64,000 nt of DNA from Heliorestis acidaminivorans (lineage in GTDB: Bacteria > Bacillota > Desulfitobacteriia > Heliobacteriales > Heliobacteriaceae), in NCBI RefSeq assembly GCF_008933955.1, contig NZ_WBXO01000001.1:124001-188000 (forward strand), given 5' to 3'. Positions 17,878 through 25,422 of the stretch are shown one piece after another (the stretch's first letter is position 1; each line of letters begins with the position of its first letter). The translations under genes were made by a program, and so were the position numbers. The notes beneath the pieces are model-generated. The model was not told the origin of the DNA. It did no database searches and worked only from the letters and a program-made list of their open reading frames with translations.

Positions 17878-17912
17878 GAAAGACAGTCCAGCAAATGTGC
17901 TGAGCTGTCTTT
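17878..17912. repeat. Hairpin repeat family A, copy 1
   Basis: GAAAGACAGTCCAGC, loop-proximal AAATG, then TGCTGAGCTGTCTTTC. It belongs to a five-copy family with a conserved CCAGCAAATG core (others at 18935, 20533, 29783 and 32189). It lies after the methyltransferase and probably acts as a terminator. Confidence 0.7.
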
Positions 17913-18072
17913 CTGATCACGAAACCAACTTTGGTTGACTTCTAATGCATAACGATAGGGGTGAATATGCCAATAGATAGGACAAGGCATATGATAACAA
18001 GGGTTCATGTCTTGAATCTCTAGAAGCGTACCACTGCTATCGATAAATGCGATTGATAAGGCTATCTTTGTG
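17913..18072 (-). pseudogene. DUF192 gene remnant (C-terminal half)
   Basis: On the minus strand it encodes NTKIALSIAFIDSSGTLLEI, then MPCPIYWHIHPYRYALEVNQ and WFRDQK, nearly identical to residues 95-148 of the intact DUF192 protein at 21854-22336. Its 5' half is replaced by an IS21-like end at 18077. The true C-terminus is replaced by hairpin sequence. Confidence 0.85.
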
Positions 18073-18076
18073 TTTT

Positions 18077-18128
18077 TGGTTTTATCAACACAAAAGTTGA
18101 CCACCTATGCTAGAGCAAAAGTTAACCA
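18077..18128 (-). repeat. Orphan IS21-type end
   Basis: CAAAAGTTGACCACC, then TATGCTAGAGCAAAAGTTAACCA. The sequence closely matches the orphan ends at 35896-35950 and 39979-40003. No istA or istB is attached. It cuts the DUF192 remnant. Confidence 0.6.
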
Positions 18129-18194
18129 GTCCACTGATACAACGGTAAACTAACAGATAATTCTGATTACAGATTAACCCTAGCGTTAATCTTC

Positions 18195-18366
18195 ATTAGG
18201 TTGTTGGAGTAAGGAGTGCTTCTATGACTATATCTCGTGTCATTGTACTGTTCATAGCCCATCTAACGATTTCTTTGTGATATAGCTCATTAACGGTAGT
18301 CAAGTAGTCCCAGCCCTTTTCTGTTGGTAAATAGGAGATGTCGCAAACAAAAACTTTATTTGGTGC
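18195..18366 (-). pseudogene. IS3-family transposase (OrfB) fragment
   Basis: About 50 codons read FVCDISYLPTEKGWDYL, then TTVNELYHKEIVRWAM and STMTRDIVIEAL. This is the rve integrase core of IS3-family OrfB around the first catalytic Asp (DISYLPT). It is bounded by stops and by unrelated remnants on both sides, with no ORF A and no visible ends. Confidence 0.75.
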
Positions 18367-18371
18367 TTACT

Positions 18372-18763
18372 TCAAAGTCTGAATCTTTTCAATATCTCCA
18401 AAATATTTTCCCCATACTTCTCAACTTTCACATCTCCAAATCCAGAAACCTTCAATAAAGACTCTTTAGAATCAGGCATCTTATCAATAAGAGCCTTCAT
18501 CTGCTTATCGTTAAATATGTAGTAAGGTTTAATTTTTTCTTCTAGAAGCAAGTTTGATTTCTTGGTCTATCTTGGCTTTAACCGCTCCATTTGTCTCACT
18601 TCGCAGGGCTTGGAGTTTAGAGATATAGTCTGTTACATCACTTTCTTCTTTTAAAATTACCGGTCTGTCAAGTTTGTTAAAAAACAATTAGCTCACCCTT
18701 GCTCACAGTTTTTCTATAGACTGTTGCTTAATTGACTTCATAGCTACCTATGTATTTGCTCAT
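18372..18763 (-). pseudogene. NERD-HRDC protein remnant with internal deletion
   Basis: A start region MSKYIGSYEVN has GGAGGG upstream. It is followed, across stops, by VILKEESDVTDYISKLQALR and AKIDQEIKLAS, as at the N-terminus of nuclease-related-domain (NERD) proteins. Without a gap it then jumps in another frame to KPYYIFNDKQMKALIDKMP and SGFGDVKVEKYGENILEIL, which is an HRDC domain. The middle, including the nuclease, is deleted. Confidence 0.6.
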
Positions 18764-18820
18764 ATATAACCCTCCAAACTCGAAAGATAATGCTTTCCAA
18801 TAGCAGTCCATATAATAAGA

Positions 18821-18925
18821 AAAACCAACCAAGAGTTGCTTTGCACAACTTGGCTGGTTAATATGTCGGTCATTTTTTTATATTGTATCATTAACTATTC
18901 GAAAAATTTGTCGAAATATGTTTTT
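18821..18925. repeat. Repeat family B, copy 1
   Basis: An imperfect palindrome (AACCAACC, GTTGCTTTGCACAAC, TTGGCTGGTT) followed by AT-rich sequence ending GTCGAAATATGTT. A near-identical ~105-bp copy is at 21656-21765 and a diverged copy at 28504-28580. The function is unknown; it may be MITE-like or a terminator. Confidence 0.65.
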
Positions 18926-18934
18926 TATACTAAT

Positions 18935-18971
18935 GAAAAACAGCCCAGCAAATGTGCTGGACTGTTTTTTT
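18935..18971. terminator. Hairpin repeat family A, copy 2: terminator of the aminotransferase gene
   Basis: Arms AAACAGCCCAGCA and TGCTGGACTGTTT with A- and T-tracts on either side, nine bases past the stop of the minus-strand aminotransferase gene. Confidence 0.8.
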
Positions 18972-18979
18972 ACTTATTC

Positions 18980-20137
18980 TCAACCAAAGTTCTTTAATCG
19001 GAGTAACCGTTGTCCCGCCTCATCTAATGTTTCCTTGCGTTTGGCAAAATTCAATCGCATCCATTGATGAATTGGCTCGCGGAAGAAGCTTGACCCTGGT
19101 ACAGCGGCAACACCAATCTCCTTGGCCAACCACTCACAAAAGGCCTCGTCATCTTGATAGCCAAAAGGTGTAATATCTACCATGACATAATAGGCACCTT
19201 GAGGATTCGTATAGTTAAGGCCAAGAGTATTTAAATATTGAAGAAAAGTATCGCGTTTTTCTTGATATTGCCGCCTTAGATCTCTGTAATAGTCGTCAGA
19301 AAAATTTAGCGCTGTCACAGCCGCTTCTTGCAAAGGTGCAGCAGCCCCAACAGTTAAAAAATCATGGATTTTGCGTGCACCATCAATCAAGTAAGGTGGT
19401 GCTATCACATAGCCTAGTCGCCAACCAGTGATAGAATATGTTTTGGAAAGGGAGCTACAAGAAATCGTTCTGTTAAACATTCCAGGAAGGGATGCAAAGT
19501 AGCTGTGCTCATAGGGTTCATAGACAATATGCTCATAAACTTCATCGGTGATCACAAAAGTATCAAATTCTTCAGCAAATTTAGCGATCAATTGAAGTTC
19601 TTCAAGGCTAAAGACTTTTCCACTTGGGTTGGCGGGATTGCAAAGTATCAAGGCTTTCGGCTTTTGTTCAAAGGCTCGACGAAGTTCGGCTTCATCAAAG
19701 TTATATGCAGGTGGACGTAAAGGAACGTAAATCGGTTCAGCTCCTGTTAAGATTGTGTCTGCTACATAGTTTTCATAAAAAGGTGAAAAAACAATGACTT
19801 TGTCGCCAGGATCGCAGACTGTCATCATGGCAACCATCATGGCCTCTGTACTGCCACAGGTTACTACAATATTTTTCTCCGGATCGATCGGCAGATTCAT
19901 AAAACGTGTTTGCTTACGAGCTAAGGCTTCTCGAAAATTCGCTGCCCCCCAAGTGATTGCATACTGATGTGGTCCTTCATAAGAAACTTTATGCAAAGAC
20001 TCTAACAACTGCTGTGGTGGATCAAAGTCAGGGAATCCCTGAGATAAGTTGATGGCACCATAACTTTGAGCTACTCGTGTCATTCTTCGAATTACAGACT
20101 CACCAAAATGCTGTAACCTTTTGCTAACTGGCGGCAT
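18980..20137 (-). CDS. Class I/II PLP-dependent aminotransferase
   Basis: 385 residues, fold-type I. Substrate and PLP motifs include INLSQGFPDFDPP near the N-terminus, NPANPSGKVF (PLP-binding Asn), ITDEVYEHIVYEP (Asp pairing with the pyridine nitrogen and Tyr) and SSLSKTYSITGWRLGYV, whose lysine forms the internal aldimine. The C-terminal MRLNFAKR holds the carboxylate-binding arginine. It resembles YbdL/kynurenine-type and aspartate-like aminotransferases; the exact amino-acid donor cannot be told. GGAGA precedes ATG 20137. The gene stands alone amid duplicated remnants and looks intact. Confidence 0.92.
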   Translation of the reverse strand: MPPVSKRLQHFGESVIRRMTRVAQSYGAINLSQGFPDFDPPQQLLESLHKVSYEGPHQYAITWGAANFREALARKQTRFMNLPIDPEKNIVVTCGSTEAMMVAMMTVCDPGDKVIVFSPFYENYVADTILTGAEPIYVPLRPPAYNFDEAELRRAFEQKPKALILCNPANPSGKVFSLEELQLIAKFAEEFDTFVITDEVYEHIVYEPYEHSYFASLPGMFNRTISCSSLSKTYSITGWRLGYVIAPPYLIDGARKIHDFLTVGAAAPLQEAAVTALNFSDDYYRDLRRQYQEKRDTFLQYLNTLGLNYTNPQGAYYVMVDITPFGYQDDEAFCEWLAKEIGVAAVPGSSFFREPIHQWMRLNFAKRKETLDEAGQRLLRLKNFG

Positions 20138-20231
20138 TACGTACTCTCCTTATTTTTTTAACTGTGAGAAGTATATTTACTATCAACGTGCTTGTCAATA
20201 AACATAGAGTATAATGCATTAAAAGGCTTCT

Positions 20232-20430
20232 CTTATTAAAGTATGGAGATAAAGAAAAGATTCGAAAGGGTCGCTTCTTTAACAGTTATCGAGAAGACTC
20301 TTTTCGAGACCTGATCGCTCAGCACAAGCAACTAGAGCTTGTTAAGATGTGGAGGACAACCGATGTCCGTCCAGGAAGAGATGATGAGTACTGGTTGAAT
20401 GCTTTGTTAAGGAAAAGGGTAGATCCTTAA
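20232..20430 (+). pseudogene. Methyltransferase 3' remnant (duplicate of the 17165-17779 gene end)
   Basis: It encodes KYGDKEKIRKGRFFNSYRED and, after it, TTDVRPGRDDEYWLNALLRK to the same stop as the intact gene, but lacks the SAM-binding N-terminal two thirds and any start. It is the left part of duplication copy B. Confidence 0.85.
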
Positions 20431-20532
20431 ACTGTTATCATTTTTACATCCTATAACTATCGATAATTAAAACTACTAAGATCTCACGAAATAAACTTAA
20501 CCCTAGTACAGGAAAGTTGAAGCTTGCAAATA

Positions 20533-20569
20533 TAAAAACAGCCCAGCAAATGAGCTGAGCTGTTTTTAT
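20533..20569. repeat. Hairpin repeat family A, copy 3
   Basis: AAAAACAGCCCAGCA, AATG, AGCTGAGCTGTTTTT. It is positioned between the methyltransferase remnant and the DUF192 pseudogene, as in copy A of the duplication. Confidence 0.7.
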
Positions 20570-20576
20570 ATCATCA

Positions 20577-21055
20577 AGTGTCAGATGGCCATACAAACTT
20601 ATCACCTTTCTAAACCTTCTGATCACGAAACCAACCTTGGTTGACTTCTAAAGCAAAACGATAGGGGTAAACAGGCCAATAGATAGGACAAGGCATATCA
20701 TAACAAGGGTTCATGTCTTGTATCTCTAGAAGCGTACCACTGCTGTCAATAAAAGCGATTGATAGGGCTATTATTGTGTTTTCATCCAGAAACCCTCCAC
20801 GCTATGCTGTTGAAAAACAAAAAGCATGCCTTCGCTATATGATAAGCTGTCCCGTCCTGCAAGGCCAAGATTGTGTTTTTCTGGTCTATCGGCTAACTCT
20901 ACTTGTATAGGGATGACTTCTCCATCCTTTTTTTCAATCATTATGGTTATCTTTCGGATTTCCTCAATCGTTTTCTTAGAGAAGCTATGATTATTAAGAA
21001 AGATAAGAGCTACAGCGATCCAACATAGCAGTATTGTTAATCCTATCTTTTTCAT
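20577..21055 (-). pseudogene. DUF192 secreted-protein gene, frameshifted
   Basis: The first 94 codons match the intact DUF192 gene at 21854-22336: a signal-anchor MKKIGLTILLCWIAVALIF, then LADRPEKHNLGLAGRDSL and GFWMK. A one-base deletion near 20783 in the ATGAAAAA tract shifts the frame and stops translation. The downstream sequence still matches, with a further in-frame TAG before KGDKFVWPSD. The gene is dead but recently so. Confidence 0.85.
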
Positions 21056-21188
21056 AAATCCATTATACTCTGACTAGTAGATCTACTAACCTTTCTTACC
21101 ATAAATATTAAGCTTTATAGAAATTCAAAATAACTTGCGATAAATATTCAAATAGCTATTTAAAACTACCCGCACCCCGCAACCCTTT

Positions 21189-21512
21189 TTATTCAAAATG
21201 AGCAATCAGCGCAAAAATATACGCTGTATTCATTGACAACTTTTTAGCTTCTTGCGTTAGATGCTTCTCGCCATTCTTCCATCTATAGTAATACGGATAG
21301 ATCGTTTCAAAATCATTCTTTGTGATTTTTCTTCTTTGAGACATTTTTGTTGATGGTGTGCGGGTTGTTGAATTTTGAACATATAAATCACCGTTTTCTA
21401 TGTAGCAATTGAACCATAATGGCTCTTTCTTATTGCTTGGAACAGTTGCTATGTCTTCTGATGTTTCCTTCAAACGAATCATAATATTGTTCCATGTTGT
21501 TTCAATACTCAA
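21189..21512 (-). CDS. Hypothetical protein, 107 residues
   Basis: TTG 21512 is preceded by GAGGGGG at an appropriate distance, which supports real expression. The protein is soluble, with a basic middle (KMSQRRKITKNDFETIYPYY) and a helical C-terminus (LSMNTAYIFALIAHFE). I do not recognise a family. It lies between two DUF192 copies and upstream of the EcoRII-like system, so a role in the restriction locus is possible but unsupported. Confidence 0.55.
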   Translation of the reverse strand: MSIETTWNNIMIRLKETSEDIATVPSNKKEPLWFNCYIENGDLYVQNSTTRTPSTKMSQRRKITKNDFETIYPYYYRWKNGEKHLTQEAKKLSMNTAYIFALIAHFE

Positions 21513-21564
21513 CTTGTTTCCCCCTCAAATATTAATTTACTGACAGTGCTAAAAGTTTACGATA

Positions 21565-21652
21565 TCACTGTGCCAGCATCTGCTTGAGCCTTTTAATCTC
21601 AGGAATTAACTTATACGCTCTCTCGCCATATCCCTTTGCTTTATCCCGAACT
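21565..21652 (-). pseudogene. Short C-terminal coding remnant
   Basis: The frame reads VVRDKAKGYGERAYKLIPEI, then KRLKQMLAQ and a stop. The basic helical composition looks like the tail of a real protein. The left boundary of repeat B truncates it upstream. Family unknown. Confidence 0.3.
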
Positions 21653-21655
21653 ACA

Positions 21656-21765
21656 AAAACCAACCATAGGTTGCTTTGCACAACTTGGCTGGTTAATATG
21701 TTGTTTGTTCTTTCCAATATTGTATCATTAATTATTTGAAAACTATGTCGAAATATGTTATTTAA
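21656..21765. repeat. Repeat family B, copy 2
   Basis: Matches 18821-18925 over its length, including the GTTGCTTTGCACAAC core and the downstream TATTGTATCATTAA and TGTCGAAATATGTT. Confidence 0.65.
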
Positions 21766-21777
21766 TCAAAACAACAA

Positions 21778-21813
21778 AAAAAGTCACCCTAGCCTTTGCT
21801 AAAGGTGACTTTA
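21778..21813. terminator. Terminator downstream of the intact DUF192 gene
   Basis: Arms AAAGTCACC and GGTGACTTT with an AGGGCTA-type loop and A-tract, 40 bases past the DUF192 stop on the minus strand. Confidence 0.7.
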
Positions 21814-21853
21814 CTCTAAACGATTAGGGGGGGTAGTTGAGAACTTCGTATCA

Positions 21854-22336
21854 TCAAATATCAGAAGGCCAGATAAGCTTATCACCTTTTTCAACCTTCT
21901 GATCACGAAACCAACCTTGGTTGACTTCTAAAGCATAACGATAGGGGTGAACTGGCCAATAGATAGGACAAGGCATATCGTAACAAGGGTTCATGTCTTG
22001 TATCTCTAGAATCGTACTACTGCTATCGATAAAAGCGATTGATAAGGCTATCTTTGTATTTTTCATCCAGAATCCCTCTACCCTATCCTGTTGAAAAATA
22101 AAAAGCATGCCTTCGTTATAGGATAAGCTGTCCCGTCCCGCAAGCCCAAGATTTTGTTTTTCCGGTCTATCGGCTAGCTCTACTTGTAAAGGGATGACTT
22201 CTCCATCCCTTTTTTCAATCAATATGGTTACCTTTTGTATTTCCTCAATTGTTTTCTTAGAGTCGCTATGATTATTAAGAAAGATAAAAGCTACAGCGAT
22301 CAAGCATAACAATATCGTTAATCCTATCTTTTTCAT
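21854..22336 (-). CDS. DUF192 family exported protein
   Basis: 160 residues: an N-terminal signal-anchor (MKKIGLTILLCLIAVAFIFL) followed by a DUF192 domain. The conserved features are LADRPEKQNLGLAGRDSL, GMLFIF, GFWMKNTKIALSIAFID and YALEVNQGWF. The domain is a small beta fold, usually exported, with no established function. This is the only intact one of three copies in the window; the others are at 17913-18072 (truncated) and 20577-21055 (frameshifted). A short piece resembling its start region is also at 29954-30020. Confidence 0.88.
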   Translation of the reverse strand: MKKIGLTILLCLIAVAFIFLNNHSDSKKTIEEIQKVTILIEKRDGEVIPLQVELADRPEKQNLGLAGRDSLSYNEGMLFIFQQDRVEGFWMKNTKIALSIAFIDSSSTILEIQDMNPCYDMPCPIYWPVHPYRYALEVNQGWFRDQKVEKGDKLIWPSDI

Positions 22337-22406
22337 AAATCCATTATACCCTGAATAGCAGATCTACTAACCTTGCTTACCATAAATTTTGGAGCTTGAT
22401 AGACAC

Positions 22407-23621
22407 TTATAACAACTTGTTTTTTATATATATCAATAGTTCCTCAAGAGACATAAGCCAACTTCTTTGTTCTTTCTTGTAGCTTTCATGTAACGCTTGG
22501 GGTAATACCAACTGCACTCTATTACTTTGCATTTCTTTAGTCTGATTTTCGCTGATCCCTGGCTCTAGGGTAAATAAATGTTTTGTGGGGATACGAGCAG
22601 CTTCCGTTAGTACTTGCCTCCAGCGATCTTTACATGTTGATTTGACACCGAGCATTACCAGTGCCTGTGTAGGAAAGCTCTGATCATGATAGGCTTCTAT
22701 GTTTGGAAACAAAAAATCAGGTTTCGATTTGTTTTCAGTTATTCTGTTTCGTGAGTAAGTTATTGAGTGAGACTTAAAAATTTCCTCTAAATGATTTTCT
22801 AAGGCATAGCCGACGCGAGCCTTTCTACGATTTTGCACACTTAGAGAGAATTGAATGAATCCATCAACATCTACCGCGTTGTCATGTAAAAAACCTTCTT
22901 TCAATCTCATGGAGACAACATGTCGTTCTAGTCGTCTGAATAGTTTTTCTTCCTGTTCAATCCACTGTAATAGTGTCTTATCCGGTTCTTCCCGAGGCCG
23001 TGCATTTTTAATTGAACTACGTGCAAGTAATGAAAATTCTGAAGTAGATGGAAATCCTTTTTCTAAATAAGGTTCTATTATTGAGTCCAAAAAAAATGTG
23101 TCTTTATCTTGAACTTCCACCCCTAGCTCTTGAAGAATATATCGTACCGCAAAATTTACTTCTGGATCGTGACCATCTTCAATAGGCTGATAGGTAAAGT
23201 TTGAGCGACACTCTTCAACGCCAAACAACCATAAAATTTGATTCTCAAAAGTACTTCCCTGAGGTACGACGATAACATAAATCTGATCATCTGGTCTTCT
23301 AGAAATAATAAGTAAATCTTCCCCTTGAGCTTCATCCATTACTTCGTTAGAGTTAAAATATAGACGATATTCTGAACGGGATGGATGTCTTTCTCTGGCA
23401 TCGTACCATGTTAATTTCCCTGTTGCTGTTATAGATTCATTATCATCAGAAAGCCTGATAAATTTTGCTTCATAAGTTTTTTTACTATAACCAAATAACT
23501 TTCGCAGTGAAAGATTTCCGTTAAACTCATGCTGATTTGAAACTGATGCATCTACTTCTACTGTAGCCAACTTTTTTATTGCGACACCTTCAAAGTATTG
23601 CGATAGATAACCAGCCCTCAT
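22407..23621 (-). CDS. EcoRII-like type II restriction endonuclease
   Basis: About 404 residues from ATG 23621 (MRAGYLSQYF), which has GGAG nine bases upstream. The frame is open for 20 more codons. The C-terminal catalytic domain matches EcoRII: SKPDFLFPNIEAYHD, LGVKSTCKDRWRQVL (Lys, Lys, Arg of the active site), then KHLFTLEPGIS and RVQLVLPQALHESY. The N-terminal 170 residues correspond to the effector DNA-binding domain of EcoRII. EcoRII cuts before CCWGG and needs extra sites for activation; the same specificity here is inferred from similarity and from the adjacent Dcm-like methyltransferase. Confidence 0.92.
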   Translation of the reverse strand: MRAGYLSQYFEGVAIKKLATVEVDASVSNQHEFNGNLSLRKLFGYSKKTYEAKFIRLSDDNESITATGKLTWYDARERHPSRSEYRLYFNSNEVMDEAQGEDLLIISRRPDDQIYVIVVPQGSTFENQILWLFGVEECRSNFTYQPIEDGHDPEVNFAVRYILQELGVEVQDKDTFFLDSIIEPYLEKGFPSTSEFSLLARSSIKNARPREEPDKTLLQWIEQEEKLFRRLERHVVSMRLKEGFLHDNAVDVDGFIQFSLSVQNRRKARVGYALENHLEEIFKSHSITYSRNRITENKSKPDFLFPNIEAYHDQSFPTQALVMLGVKSTCKDRWRQVLTEAARIPTKHLFTLEPGISENQTKEMQSNRVQLVLPQALHESYKKEQRSWLMSLEELLIYIKNKLL

Positions 23622-23715
23622 ATGACTCATCTCCATATCTTGATTTTCGCAAGTATTATATTTCTCGTGCATATTGAGCAAGCATTACTATATTTAATAC
23701 TTAAAAATTTAAAAA

Positions 23716-23752
23716 AGAAGACAGCATAGTATTGAAGAACTAGCTGTCTTTC
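23716..23752 (-). terminator. Hairpin/terminator between methyltransferase and endonuclease genes
   Basis: Reading on the minus strand, AAAGACAGC and GCTGTCTTCTTTTTT form a stem followed by a T-tract. It lies in the 154-base interval after the methyltransferase stop and before the endonuclease start, so it could attenuate endonuclease expression. Confidence 0.7.
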
Positions 23753-23775
23753 GTGTCTAAATTTACATGCATTCT

Positions 23776-24945
23776 TTAGAGTGCAATCCTTTGCTCTCTT
23801 TCATAGGTGGTCACATTAAAATCTATAGTTTTAACTAGTTGTTGGGCTACTGCTTGTACAACCGGGACAGTTACAGCATTCCCAAATTGTTTATAGGCCT
23901 GTGTATCAGATACAACAATCTTAAACCATTCAGGAAAGCCCTGTAACCTTGCACATTCTCTAGGGGTAAGTTTCCTAGGGTTTTTTCCTTTTTGAGGAAT
24001 TAATATTTCTGAACCGTCTTTATAATACCTAGCACTCAATGTTCTGCTTACCCCGCTTAGGTCTACAAGCCCAAAGCCAAAGCCGTTACCTTTAGCTTTA
24101 TGTTTTCTTGCATACTCTTGCAGATATGTCCAGAGGTTATCAGAAAGGGTATACTTTGGATCCACCTTTTTTTCAAGAATGTCCTTTACACATTTATTGG
24201 GATCTGGCAATGTGGGAAATTCAAATAAAAAATTTTCACCATATACATGCTTATCCAAACCTACTATAAAAATCCGTTCTCTATGCTGAGGAACAAAATG
24301 TTTTCCGTCTAGAACCTTATAGTATATTAAATAGTTTAGATCTCTAAGAGTGCTTGTAATCACCTTAAAAGTATTTCCTTTATCATGGTTCACCAAGTTT
24401 TTCACATTTTCCAACAAGAATGCTTTGGGCCGTTTTTCTTTTATAATTCTAGCAACATCAAAAAATAGAGTACCTTGTGTTTTGTCAAGAAAACCATGTT
24501 CTCTCCCCAGGCTTTGTTTTTTAGATACCCCGGCAATTGAAAAAGGTTGGCAGGGAAACCCAGCAAGCAGTATGTCATGATCTGGAATATCTTTTTCGTT
24601 AATTTTTGTTATATCACCGAAAGGTAGGTCGCCAAAGTTTTCATAATAAGTTTTTTGACAAAACTTGTCCCATTCACTGGTGAAAACACAATGGCCATTC
24701 ACGTTTTCAAAAGCTATTCTCATTCCACCTATACCGGCAAAAAGATCTATAAAGCGAAAGGAATATTCTTTCTGTAGATAATCTGTATCTTTATTAAGAA
24801 ATGAATATAACGACAGTTGCTCCTTTAGCGAATATTCAAGGAGAGTTGTGACATATTCCTGAACTGTCTTTCTGTTTTTTGCAGATGCTTCCTTTAATAG
24901 CCTATGTATATCATCAGAAACTTTAATATGAATCTGTTTACCCAT
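23776..24945 (-). CDS. DNA (cytosine-5) methyltransferase, Dcm/M.EcoRII-like, with N-terminal ribbon-helix-helix domain
   Basis: 389 residues. C5-methyltransferase motifs are in order: motif [16 protein letters not shown], motif IV catalytic Cys in [12 protein letters not shown], motif VI ENVKNL, motif [14 protein letters not shown], the motif IX region [13 protein letters not shown], and motif [31 protein letters not shown] is characteristic of the Dcm/M.EcoRII subgroup, so methylation of the inner C of CCWGG is expected. The first ~50 residues ([20 protein letters not shown], then [14 protein letters not shown]) look like an Arc/CopG-type ribbon-helix-helix domain, suggesting autoregulation. 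A palindrome covers the predicted transcription start. Confidence 0.93.
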   Translation of the reverse strand: MGKQIHIKVSDDIHRLLKEASAKNRKTVQEYVTTLLEYSLKEQLSLYSFLNKDTDYLQKEYSFRFIDLFAGIGGMRIAFENVNGHCVFTSEWDKFCQKTYYENFGDLPFGDITKINEKDIPDHDILLAGFPCQPFSIAGVSKKQSLGREHGFLDKTQGTLFFDVARIIKEKRPKAFLLENVKNLVNHDKGNTFKVITSTLRDLNYLIYYKVLDGKHFVPQHRERIFIVGLDKHVYGENFLFEFPTLPDPNKCVKDILEKKVDPKYTLSDNLWTYLQEYARKHKAKGNGFGFGLVDLSGVSRTLSARYYKDGSEILIPQKGKNPRKLTPRECARLQGFPEWFKIVVSDTQAYKQFGNAVTVPVVQAVAQQLVKTIDFNVTTYEREQRIAL

Positions 24946-24964
24946 CTAAAAAACCTCAAATCTC

Positions 24965-24983
24965 TAGGTATTTCTTATACCTA
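24965..24983. promoter_or_regulatory. Inverted repeat, putative operator of the RHH-methyltransferase
   Basis: TAGGTAT and ATACCTA are perfect 7-bp arms with a 5-bp spacer. A second TCTAGG-AT element starts at 24985. The palindrome lies directly downstream of the predicted -10 and 20 bases upstream of the ATG, a position suited to autorepression by the N-terminal ribbon-helix-helix domain. Confidence 0.55.
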
Positions 24984-25011
24984 TTCTAGGATATTTTACC
25001 CAGAGATTCAA
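24983..25011 (-). promoter_or_regulatory. Predicted promoter of the methyltransferase gene
   Basis: On the minus strand TTGAAT (25006-25011) and TAGAAT (24983-24988) are separated by exactly 17 bp. The start site would fall inside the palindrome at 24965-24983. Confidence 0.6.
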
Positions 25012-25422
25012 GATTACTCTCTTGTTTTTTGGAACAAATGTTTCAGAGTTGACATTCTTTGCAGACAAGTGCTGGTTTGCAAACCTGTCTATTTATTCTA
25101 TTAGACCATAATTGTAAGCTTTAAAGTCATGGAAAGGCGTAAGATGGTATGCTAATTCAATAAAGCAACTATTTATGATTGTTTTTTACTCTAAGCTTGT
25201 TATTTTCATGAAGGAACACCTCAAAAGAACAGTTTCTTATCGGAGTTAGGGACTATAAATTAAATCATTATGATCAGGAATGAACCCATAATTAATCATG
25301 TAAAAGGACTGAAAAAATGCATGTCAACTTTTCCTCCTTTCCATTGCGATAAGCCTTGGTGTGATTCACGAAGAGTATGGCATAGTCCTCTTACTTATCG
25401 GAAGCACCACTTACCCCAATCC
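25012..25422. other. Intergenic stretch, no gene found
   Basis: AT-rich; I see no ribosome site with a plausible frame, no hairpin with a T-tract and no repeat shared with the rest of the window. A short + strand frame near 25350-25430 reads AISLGVIHEEYGIVLLLIG but has no start and is probably chance or a remnant. Confidence 0.35.

Larger units (their letters stand above)
17584..18072 (+). repeat. Segmental duplication, copy A (with 20232-20783)
   Basis: The block runs from the methyltransferase 3' end through the intergenic hairpin to the C-terminal part of a DUF192 gene. It aligns with 20232-20783 at roughly 90% identity by eye. Copy A ends abruptly at 18072, where an IS21-like end begins. 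Copy B has about 50 extra bases between the hairpin and the DUF192 coding part. Confidence 0.8.

Noticed and set aside
17844-18104. 86-codon minus-strand frame as an independent gene
   Set aside because: It is the C-terminal DUF192 fragment with IS21-end sequence at the front and hairpin sequence at the back, so I call it a remnant.
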